From Patiria pectinifera (taxonomy: Eukaryota; Echinodermata; Asteroidea; Valvatida; Asterinidae): a stretch of 64,000 bases of DNA. Below, one piece after another: positions 11,901-23,900 of the stretch. Made by a program: the position numbers and the translations under genes. The stretch's first letter is position 1, and every line of letters starts with the position of its first letter. Location: contig CM057134.1 in NCBI GenBank assembly GCA_029964075.1, positions 23,042,905 to 23,106,904 of the forward strand. Reading direction: 5' to 3'. Below the pieces are notes generated by a model, which did not search any database, was not told the origin of the DNA, and saw nothing but the letters and a program-made list of their open reading frames with translations.

Positions 11901-14900
11901 CTTTCCTTTCAAGGGCCATTTCCATGTTAAAATAACCAGCTTGCTAATATCTGTGTTTTTACTTTATTGCCCATATCACTATGTACCCACTGAAATAAAA
12001 AAAAAATTAAATCACCACAATGCATTTGTATAATTTTGATCAAAAATTAGCCAGAATTATGACATTTTTAGGTAAAATTGCGTGACATTTTTACAGCTTG
12101 TCCAATGGTGCACAGTTTTCATTCTTTCAATTGATAAATTTGGTCTTTTAATTCTAAATGATTGATGATAACCCAAAACTTAATATTAAACACAATGTTC
12201 GTGCATCGGCAACTTTGTATCATTTTGACATGCCCGCTAAAAATACCATCACTCTGTAACATTTGGTGTCAGCAAATCCTGTTACAGAGTGAACTTTACC
12301 ATTGATTATAATATTTGTAGAAACTGTCAACTATTCTAAATTTTAAGTGATTATTGAAGTCTTTTATTAAATAAAGAGACTAAAGAAGACCAAAAGTGAA
12401 ATTCAAAGAAGTACAAGAAATATATACCAATTTTAAATATTGGCAGATCAATTTGGTGTCATCAAAAAAATATTTGAATTTCAACAAATGTTGAACAAGG
12501 ATAGTGTTAAAGTTTTTTTTAACTTATATGTGTTGCAAATAATTGCTTAAAAAGCAACATGTCTTTACCATACCTGAACAATAACCTGGTGAGAGCTCTA
12601 AAAGAAATTAACAATTTGGTGTCACTGTTACAGGTGAAATTTGTGTCCCATATGCTAGTTTATCATGTTGCTACATTAAAACGGGTCATGTTACAGAAAA
12701 ATGGTTTTGTTTTTGACAAAATAGGCCCCTATAGACCCTAGACTGCAAAACCATGTGAAGCTGAATTTAATTTGGTTATTTTGAAAATTTGACCCTAATG
12801 TCACACACTGGCCTCCACATTTATGTAAACACCCATCTACAGAACAGTAAGTCCGATTGGGTTAAAACTCGGTGTGTCGGTAGACTGAGATGTGTTATAG
12901 ATAAAAATGAGGTGACGTCATGATGACGTAATCGTGGGATTTGATATGAATTTTTGAATTTTTGGACCTTTAAACCGTATCTCACGAACGCAACATGAAA
13001 AATTCAAAATTCCTTTTGTATTTTGTTTGTTAGGTAATAGGTATATAGGCCTATATACACATTTTAAAAGATTTGTGACGTCACGATGACGTTATCAAAA
13101 ACGCAAATTTCCAAAACACATATAACAGAAATTCCCATCTTCATGATACTTTGTGGATAGGTAGATAATGTCACAAGTATGAAAAATTTGAAATGACGTC
13201 GTCATGACATTATCGGTTGATATTTTTATGATTTTTTAATTTTTAACAAAATAACAAAATGTTACACTTTCTTTCATGGGATTTATGGTGTTGTTACGAT
13301 GACGTCATTGCGGGACATGTAACGTCATGTTAAAAGGTGTAAATTTTGAAGTCCAGTACACGTACATGTATGTGAAGAATTTAGTCCTCTGACTACGGTA
13401 TCTAATTGCATATGGACAAAACACCCCCCCCCAAAAAAAAAATACGGAAAAGCCCTATGTTCTGTTCATTGAACAGACATAGCTCTAGTTTCAATCTTTT
13501 TTCATTCTAAATATCCACAGCCTCAAAATCAAAGCTTTTATTTTTTATATTCAAGATTGTGTCGGTTTGAGGTACTACCAGTACCAAGTGTGATTACTAA
13601 GAACTTCAATACAAAAACTTTAAAAAAATTGATAGGGGCCTACCTAGTATAGAGAATATTAATTTATACATTTATGGCTAAGAACATATCCCCAACTTCA
13701 TACTGAAAGAATTTATGGATTATACGACTTTATGTTCACAACATTGTATACATGGATACAAAATCACAGATTTCATCAATTTATTTTTTGACCATAATGT
13801 ACTACGTATGTTACGACATATAATCCAACATAAAATTTATTAGCATTTGTACAGTATGTAAAGCTTACAAATGAGCAATTCAGGGGAGTTTTATCTTTCA
13901 TTTCCATTATTTCAAGCAACTGGGATGACCACAAAGATATCTTACACGTAATAAATAATAATGTACATAACTACATGCATATTTGAAAAGGTACATGTAT
14001 ACATGGTCATGTATATATGTATACATGTGTACCTTTTCAAATATGCATAGTTATGTACATTATTATGTATTACGTGTAAGATATCTTTGTGGTCATCCCA
14101 GTTGCTTGAAATAATGTAGGGGCTTATTCCACAGTAAAGTGTACATTGACGGACAAAAAGTCAATAAAGTCTGTCTTCACTTGTCATCAGCGAGGATTTA
14201 TTAAGAGTCATTTCGTGTAAATACTTCATATAAGTGTCCACGCTCAAAAAATCGAATTTTTTTATACTTTGTGGGATGAAAGGACTTTGGGAGCAAGTAG
14301 CCAAAATAGACTTTTTAATCCGATATTTTGCCCGTTGCCATGGTTACGGGCCATTATGTGTTTTGGCCATTTTTCGGCAATTTTGAGGCTGCAAAAATTC
14401 ATTTTTTGCGTTATTTTCAAAGGTCATCAACCCAAACTGCAAAGTAATGTCACAAAAGTAACTATATCACGACAAAGTATCATCCTTACCCTTACAAGAA
14501 AAAAATAAAAACACTTCTGAAAAATCTCCTTTATATTATTTTTAGGCCCTATAATACAACATGTTTTTACAACTAGCAAAATTGCATTTTTACCCCATCT
14601 TTATCCCTCCAAAATGGCACTTGCCAGGGCACTCAGAATAATTTCCCTCCGGCTATGGTTAGTTCAGACATTGGTCTTTTCATATCTGGTGAGAAATTTT
14701 TGGGTTATTGTATAGCCTTTGTGCAGTAGCGCTCCAAAAATGGTAAATTTCACAAAAACCTTAAAAAGTGTATTTTCAGTGTTTTCCTTTTTTTGTGGGT
14801 AATAAACTTGTATAATTGGTATTGTTCATGAATCAAGCACATTTCCACAAACATAATTAGACTGTGTATCATTTTTAGACCATTGGATGAATAGTAGGTA

Positions 14901-17900
14901 GTGTACTTCCCCCCACACCTGGCTAGGCCCCGCCCAGTCCCCCCGTGCCACCTAATTTTGAACGTGTATGTTGCATAATGAAACAAATGTAAATAAATAA
15001 TATGCAAGTGAACACTTTAGAAATAACATAGAGTTCCTTTTCACAGCCTCCCCTTCCCCCACCCCGGGGCATTGCTTGGGGTTGATTGTGGGGTGTGACC
15101 ACCCACCAATAACTTAGCATTGTCGGTACAATCATTGTCACATGGGCAAAACTCATGTGTTTGCAAGCCGCAATGAATAAATAATGGCCATATTTATTGT
15201 CCTCTGATTGAAGCACACCATTATTCAAATGATGTCCAGTCCTCCCCTCCCAGCTAGGCCCCGCCCCTTCCTTGCCACCAAATTCAGATGTTGATTTCTG
15301 CATGTATTTGCCTAAATTAAATTGTAAATACTAGATATCAATTTGAAAGTGAACCTTTTACGATCTACACCAACAGCCGTCGCACAGATAGCCCCTTCCC
15401 CTGCCACCCCCACTCCCAAAGCTCAAAAGAGAACCACGCACTCCACAACAAGTCAACAAGTACAATTTTGTTGAGATTACATACATGCATATGGCCTTGG
15501 GGAATGTCTGAATTATGTAAGGTGGCTTTTTTACAACACGGGGCAGCTTGAAATATCCAAAAAGTGAGGAGGAGAAGGGGTGTGTATGTCGCGGGGGTGG
15601 GTGGGACACACGCATGTACGCTTTACACATTTGTTTATATTGCAAGTTACATGTACTTTGGAATTACAGTAAAAGGTGTGGTGAACAAAATGACGTTTAT
15701 TTTATTATTTTCAAAACGGAAAAGATTTAGAGAGCAACTACATGTAACTCTTATTTGTTTATATTGAAATACATGTACTTTAAAACAATGATCACTCCAG
15801 TGAAAGCTCCGAGAGAACACAGCATCAATTTGAATGCATGAATTTCACTCTGACTTGACTTGGCTATATACATGTAGTTAGGGTCTGAAGTATTTTTTTT
15901 AGTGTAGTGTCCTCCAGATTTGTATTTACCTGATCAACATGAAATTTTGTGGCACCAAATACACTTCTGTAGTGTGCTTATCATTACCATGGCAACCGTT
16001 GTAAAGACATCGGTGCTCATAAACTAAAGTCAAAAATACTTCCATTTTTCAAAGCCTATCACGGAAGTATTATCTTATGACTGAAATTCATGGCTATATA
16101 ATTAACAACAATACATGCTCAGTATGTAACGTGGCCGCCATTGGTGCGAGAAGCGCATGTAATTTTCACCTTTCAATCTGTACCATTTTCTTTGTTTTGA
16201 TGTACGTTTCTGATAGTTATTACGTGAATCAATTGCAGAGCATTAAATAACATCACCCCAATTGTGTATATTTACTTTGGGTTTGCCAATTCGGGTTGAA
16301 AACCCATACATTTTTGGAATAAAATCAGTAATTATAAGTCCCTATGGCAGTGACAATGGATGCATACAATTGCTTGACTGGGATGAATGTTTACACAAAA
16401 ATACAGAAATTATGCCCAAAATGTTATCTAGACAAGAGTTTGGAAAAATATATAAAAACACCTCTAGTGGTAACAGCAATAGAACCAAGAATGTCACATT
16501 ATAGAGTAATGGTCAACCAATATTTTCCTGCCACATCGGTTGTAGGAAAGTCGGTCAAAGCATATGCAAATCAACATGGGATCACAGTGTGCTGTACCCC
16601 TCCCTTTCAGAAAAAAAACTGCAAATACTCACCAGAAAGGGTTAAAATCTGTAAGCACTTGTGGTTCGGTGGGGAAATTGATTTTTTTTTATTAATTAAC
16701 ACATTAACAAAACATTCCCTGCTTGTATACAAAAAACCCTGTAATTTATAAGCACCAATACTTTAGATTGCTTGCCATGTAACAATGGATGCACCACAGA
16801 AGTGTGGCCATGTTCACTGCTGATGACAGTTTGGAAGAGACTCAAAATGTCATGCTGATTACGAAATTACGATTTTGGAGGGCATAGCAGCACCCACAAC
16901 GGTACTATATTCGACTTTATATGAGCTCGATCTGACCATATTTACACATTCAATTCAATCAATCAAAATAGAGGCCATTTTGAGTTTTCACTAGAGTGAT
17001 AGTTGTTTTAAAGTACATGTATTTTAATATAAAAATATGAGTTATTTGCTTTCGTAATCGCCATATCACCTCTCTGAATTGAAAATAACAAAATAAATGC
17101 AATTTTGTTTTAAAAAATTCAGCATTATGTACATGTACCATGTACATGTATCCATTTTACACCCCCCCCCCCTGCACTTTCCAGATATTCCAAACCACTC
17201 CCACGTTGACAAAAAAATAGCCAAACCTACATCGTGTATGTAAATATGTGGACTTTCCGCAAGGCAATATGTAACCTTAACAATGATACATATTCTGTAC
17301 AATTCTTTGGGAGGGGGAGGGGTAGTTGCTCATAATGAGTACCGGAGTAGGAAGAGGGATGGCAGGGGGTGGGCTGTGAGACGGGTACGCCTGTTGGTGT
17401 AGATTATGAAAGCTTCACTTGCAAATTGATATCTATTTACAATATTAATTTAGGCAAATACATGCAGAAATCAACATCTGAATTTGGTGGCAAGGAAAGG
17501 GGCGGGGCCTAACTGGGAGGGGAGGACTGGACATCATTGGAATAATGGTGCACTTCAATCAGAGGACAATGGATATGTCCATTATTCATTGCGGCTTGCA
17601 AACACATGAGTTTTGCCCATGTGACAATAATTGTACCGACAATGCTACATTAAGTTATTGGTGGGTGGTCAAACCCCACAATCAACCCAAGCAATGCCCC
17701 GGGGTGGGGGAAGGGGAGGCTGTGAAAAGGATCTCTATGTTATTTCTAAAGTGTTCACTTGCATATTATTTATTTACATTTGCTTCGTTATGCAACATAC
17801 AAGTTCATAATTCGGTGGAACAGGGGGAGTGGGCGGGGCCTAGCCAGGTGTGGGGGGACGTACACGACCTACTATTCATCCAATGGTCTAAAAATGATAT

Positions 17901-20900
17901 ACAGTCTGATTCTGTTTGTAAAAATGTGCTAGATTCATGAACAATACCAATTATACAAGTTTATTACCCAAAACAAAGGAAAACACTGAAAATACACTTT
18001 TTAAGGTTTTTGTGAAATTTACCATTTTTGGAGCGCTACTGCACAAAGGCTATACAATAACCCAAAATTTTCTCACCAGATATGAAAAGACCAATGTCTG
18101 ATCTAACTATAGCCGGAGGGAAATTATTCTGAGTGCCCTGGCAAGTGCCATTTTGGAGGGGTAAAAATGGGGTAAAAAATGCAGTTTTGTTAGTTGTAAA
18201 AACATGCTATATTATAGGGTCTAAAAATAGTATAAAAGAGATTTTTCAGAAGTGTTTTTATTTTTTCTTCTTAGGGTAAGGATGATACTTTGTCGTGATA
18301 TAGTTACTTTTGTGACATTACTTTGCAGTTTGGGTTGATGACCTTGAAAACGAAAAATGAATTTTTGCAGCCTCAAAATTGCCGAAAAATGGCCAAAACA
18401 CATAATGGCCCGTAACCATGGCAACGGGCAAAATAAAAGTTTGAAAAGTCTATTTTGGGTACTTGCTCCCTAATTCCTTTCATCCCACAAAGTTTAAAAA
18501 AATTCGATTTTTTGAGCGTGGACACTTATATGAAATATTTACACGAAATGACTCTTAAGTGTGTGTTATTACAGATATATCAGAAATAGAACAACATACA
18601 TTGTATGTTGGTAGATGTGTCTTGTTTTTATATTGAGTCATACCCAGAATATACCCCAAACTCGCACTGAAAAAATGTGAAATAGGCTTGAAAATTATTT
18701 ATCTAGTTTGAAGTTCTCATTCAAAGAAGTTGATACATTTGAAAAACAGATATCCCATTATGTAAAAAAACAACAAACAATACCATGTAATTGATGCAAG
18801 CTTGCATAAAACATTAAATACAACCTGCAATATCATGCTTACCCACGTACCAGTGTCTGTCAAAACGTTACGTGGGTAAATCATACCCAGACGCCAGACC
18901 CCATAAGTTTAACATTTCTTTCTCTGCGCAAATGTCACTGCTGTTTAGCCTTAAGAATACTATTTTTGATGAGAGTAATGATATCGTATCCCTACGATGC
19001 GTCGCAGCTGCGACATGTCCTGCAATCCATTTCACAAAACATGTTGTAAGTGCGATGTGTAGTAGGTGTATTTACAGCATAACTCGGTGACTGTTATATG
19101 TACATGTATTTATTCAGCATACAGTAAATAGTCGTCTGATTTTCAACAAAGAGTCGTCGGATCTCCTCTCGAAAAGTTTTTAAAACGTGAAACAAAATGG
19201 CGGACGTGTGATGAATTTTAAAGGAAATAAGTTCTCAGTGGACTGTATAGGGACCCTATAGCTACTTTGAAATTTCAACTGCAGTATTCCAGGCTAGTTC
19301 ATAATTATCCAATGCATTTTCTATTTACAACTTTACACACATTGTCTCGGTATTATAGTCTCGTGTATGTAATTTGTATGGCATAAAACTGGCTAAGAAA
19401 AGGATGCTTCTTATTTTGCGATGACCACTAGACACGTCTTAACTTGCGAAGTGTCAAGTGATTCACGACGCATTCAACACATTGCAAGTTTCGTGAAATG
19501 GATCATACCGACGCGTCGCAAGTTGCGATGTGTTACACGTCGTAACTCGGGTTGCGACGCATTGCAGCGCTTCGTGAAATCGGGTGCTGCACTGTATCTT
19601 TAGTCCAACAGAAATTTCAGGTTTGATCATCTGTCCCCATTGTTACGATGGTAATCATGTTACGTTGGTAATTATAATATTGGGCATTTCACTAAATTTT
19701 CAACCATATTGAGGGCAGCAAAAAAATCCAGCCTGAAGAAATGTCCACAAATACCCACATTAAAAATTAATAAAGTTCATTTCACAGCTCTAGCCATGAT
19801 TTTGATGAACAAGAAGAAAATGTATCAGTTACTTAAAACTCCTTAAAATTACCCTCATAACAAGATACAGGGTCTGAGGTGAAAAGGGGGGCAGAGAAGA
19901 GATCTAGAGGAGGAACTTGTTCAAACTTTGTGATACTACAAATATATACTGAAAAATTAGTGCAATGTAGTGTTGAAAATCTCGCTTTTAATGGACATGT
20001 TTTTGTTGTCCGTCAATGTTACGAAGGTATGCCTATAGATGCCAATGTTCACCTTCACTGCAGAAATAACTCATTTTATTCACACTGTGAACACTCTTTA
20101 AACCCATTTTTTTTATCATGATTTCCTCGTTACTTGGATTCCTAACCTCTAAACCTGTTTTCCAGAGAGGGGGAAACCTTGTGTGGACATGGGCAAGTCC
20201 AGACAACATTACTGCTACCTGGTTTATTTGGACCTCTTTTGTTTAGAGGTCCACACAGTGAATGTAATGCTTGTACACTTACCCCAGTCTTTTGTAACGT
20301 GTTCCATGAAGTGTGGTGACATGGTCTGGTGGTAAGCTACCAATGTAGAATTCTATTTTGGTTGCTTCAAAGAAACAAAGACAGATTTCATGTGAGATGA
20401 TGTCATTAAGTTTAAAGAGGTAGTGGAATGCCTGAAGACATTTCCGTCATTTTTCGGGTATATATAGCCTAAGATGTGATTAAATAAAAACGACTTTTGT
20501 GTCTGTCATGAAATGAATACAAAAGGTACATTTGAGAGCTGTTTTTCAGGTCCTGTTTAGGCCCGAAAGTGCAATTTGTGCAAAAGTCGTCGTTGGGGGC
20601 AGCAAACAAAACATGGTAAAATCGTGATGTAATTAACAGGACTCTCTATGCAGCGTAGTTCCAGTGCAACGACATCATTTTAATTCAAACGTAGTTGGCA
20701 ACAGTTTTTACCCCCGCAAAATTCTAATTGAAAAGTTCAGAATTTAAAAGGGAGATCTCCGTTGACTTTTTGGTAGTTTCTATTGATTATTCAGTGTTCT
20801 GATAGTTACACAGCATTTTATTTATAGACTGTGGATCGTTGTTTTACAGCCGACCATAGTAAGAAACGTCTAGTATTACATTAACATCGTTCACGCACGC

Positions 20901-23900
20901 TACGTTTGTTTAGCACGCTGAACAATGTATGTAAAGCTGGAAATTCACCGGCGCTCTTGCGCCGCCGGTCCGCGGCCGCCGGGACGAGATTTTGACACCG
21001 GTCAAGTTTTGGAATTTCAAAATAATTTGTTGTTGATACGTGTACGAGTAGCGAACGCACTAGGCCAAGGCAAACCTATATTGCCTATAATTGCGTCAGT
21101 GGCCGGCTGTAATCACACCACATCTCTTTTGCAAAAAAATTCCAATTTTCCCGTCCGGGCACCAGTTTGTCCAAACTTTACACTAGATCAGATTTCAGCC
21201 AAACGGATAGAATGCTGATACATGCACTGTACATGCATTTTGTACAGCAAGACTGTTCAGTCTTCTTTGCTCAAGAGAGAATTTGGAATTGCTACATGAC
21301 TGTACAGAAAAACAATGGTGGTGCTGTACTGACACATACACCCAATTGCGACAGTATAAGGCGACCACGTGATGAGCCATTTTCCCCGGCCGGCCCCGGC
21401 CGCCCCAGCCCGGCCCCATACATCTGCAGAACGGGGCGCGGACGGGACCACACACCAGTTTTCAAAGTGCATGTAGGAGAGCTATGTTTTGTACAGCTTC
21501 AAAGTTCCGGTAATTCTTTGTACAATGCCGTTAGAATTTTTAAAATCGGACATCAAATAACTGAGATATGATTTGTAAATAATTTATAGGGAAGACTGTT
21601 TTTGGACCACTTGTCTATGGCCAGTCTTGGAGAACCGTAGACCCGTTAAATTTCTACACACAGGTTGCCTATTTATTTAAAAAATGTGGCGTCTGTATAT
21701 GGCATTCTTTCTTACGTTTGTTCTAATTTTTTGTGGCAGGGTTCCATTTTTTCCTCGAATTATTTTTGATGACAGATTATCTGCCACTGGAAGTTCTTGG
21801 ATAAAGTCTTATTTAAGTACTGAAAATATTTACAGTGCTCGTTAAATTTCAGGACTAGAGAAAGGTTTTCAACTGGGATTTCGAACATGTCGCAAGTCCA
21901 GAGATTTATGAATGGAGCAGGACTACGCATTGTAGCCACGTTAACGGGTAGACTTGACTCAAGTCGGAATTGCTCAAAGTCAGTATCTTAAAAAAAAAAA
22001 AAAACTTGTAAAAAAAAAAAAATTACAAAAATCACTTAGGGGCCATTCAGAATTTTCAATGTTTTAAAATTTCGACTTTTTTTCCAAATTATTTTGACCC
22101 ACCTACCCACCCCTAATTTCGATTAATAAAAAACTGAACATGTACATGTACATGTACATGCACTTGCATGTACATATACTTGAACATGAACATGTATACC
22201 CATGTACATGTGTGTCTAGTTCAGTGACGGCGTGAAGTTGTCGGTCTTCCTCTTTTGCACTGGTGACCTTCAATTTTCTTGTGTTTTGCCTGCTGATATG
22301 CTGTTGGGAATGACAGGTTGCAGTTTTGGAAGCCACAAAGATGACCGTGGTTTTGTCGTTTTCTGGATGAGGTGGATGACATGTGACATTCGAGGTTGTG
22401 CCTGTCACGTGAGGTAGCTGAGAAAAACATTCGCTCGTCCCCCCCCCCCCCCCTGTGTGCAGGGCGGGGGTACGAGCGAAAGAAAAACATCAGGTTTGGG
22501 CAGACATCACATCACATCACAGGCTGCGGTCCTCGTAGTCTTGGAGTCCAGTGGTTGAATAGTCCAGGTTTTTATAGCGATTGGTAATAGACGCCCGCGG
22601 CGCGTTATAGAGCCGATCAAGTACACCTGGTACCCTGCTGCCTCTGCACGGCCTAACCGCTACAAACGCCCGGCGTCCAAGTCTACATACACGTACATGA
22701 CGTACATGTACAGTACATATACAGGGGACGAAGTTGGAAAAGAAACACGCATCGCGATATCGGAACGCTTGCGCGTAGTTCAGGCAAGTCAAAAGATCTA
22801 TCTTTCTTTTTCTTTTTTTTTAATCTTTTTCCATGGAAAGTGAATTTCGATTTTCAATTTTTTAGCTTGACCCACCCACCCACAATTTGGAAAAAAGATC
22901 GAAATTTTAAAACATTGAACATTCTGAATGGCCCCTTAGTTTACATCTTTCCAGAAGCGCCCATTCGATCCACTTCATGCCGTATAACAATGCGCGCACG
23001 CTGCATGTACATTGTACAACACGTGTATTATATGTATGTATGTGTGCATGTACATAGCATGTGCATGTGGTGCAAAAGTTAGCAATTCCGACTTGATCAA
23101 TCTGCCATTAGCATCCCCCCCCCTCGCGTGAACGCGCTCGTATTCATCGATGCATATGCAACACCATCCCAATGCATATGCAGCAACGTCGCTTGACCAA
23201 TCAAAGCAACCAATTTTTTTCGGTAGTTATGGAAGTCTGGATAATAATCTGCAAAAGTTTTAAAAACGAACTCTTAATTTATAGATTTCAAACACATGAG
23301 TTTTGGATGATAATGCTAAGATCATCCGCTCTTGGATGGGATTGATAAAGAACACGACATTCAAATGTTATTCAAAACAAAGGGGAATTTATATTTTAGT
23401 TAACCTGTAAAGATGTTGAGATCCATTGATAGCGCCACGTGTTGTGCGTACACAGAGAGCCGTTTCAAAGCATTCAAACGTACGCGCGCGTATGTCGCTT
23501 GCTACTCCTCACTATGGGATGCGTGTGTGTTCTTCGCGAAACTTTGGATGCGCAAATACGCAGACAACGCTGATTGCGTGTTAGGAATAATATCAAAACA
23601 ATCTGCACGCGTTTTTCAGAATAAAAACGCTCATTACCTGAAATACTGTGATATGATTGGCTGTGATATGATTGGAACAAACCAGCACGTACGCTTGGCA
23701 GATTGACCAAGTCTGGGTTGCTGCATCACATAAAAATAACATGTACATGTACATTTTTAACATGTTGATCTGAAGTGGACGCATGAGGGCGCGTTACGGC
23801 GAGTACAGTCCATATGCGCTATGCGCACATTTATATTTAGATACAGACCGAGCGCAACCCAGACTTGGCCAAGTCTACGTTAACGGGTAGTGGTGAAACG

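Larger units (their letters stand above)
7242..13488 (+). mobile_element. Helitron-like repeat copy B, split by two insertions
   Basis: This copy starts right after the terminus of copy A, with a T-rich stretch and then CACCCCAAATCCCATTGTCT, as in the copy at 43486. It ends with a hairpin (ATGT-CTGTTC/GAACAG-ACAT, one bulged T) followed by CTCTAG at 13488 and then T, as expected for a Helitron 3' end. It is interrupted by a LINE at 7825-11625 and a DNA element at 11856-12834. Once these are set aside it follows the same order of blocks as the 43.5-kb copy. It has no coding capacity of its own. Confidence 0.5.
21950..23876. mobile_element. 1.9-kb DNA element flanked by 12-bp direct repeats
   Basis: The ends are inverted: AGACTTGACTCAAGTCGG on the left and GACTTGGCCAAGTCT on the right. 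The 12-mer ACGTTAACGGGT occurs immediately outside both (21938-21949 and 23877-23888). Related internal copies of the terminal motif occur at 23078-23106 and 23698-23725, so the element may be composite, with a 180-bp inverted sub-unit at 23698-23876. The interior holds the nested element 22039-22935 and a CpG-rich stretch at 23430-23620. No transposase was found. Confidence 0.6.

Noticed and set aside
14750..15645. Open frames in the piggyBac-type left arm as genes
   Set aside because: The mirrored right arm has equivalent sequence with different stops, and no frame is shared by both arms.
14201..18558. Inverted repeat as an assembly or cloning artefact
   Set aside because: The arms differ by many substitutions and indels and end precisely at TTAA, which an artefactual fold would not produce.
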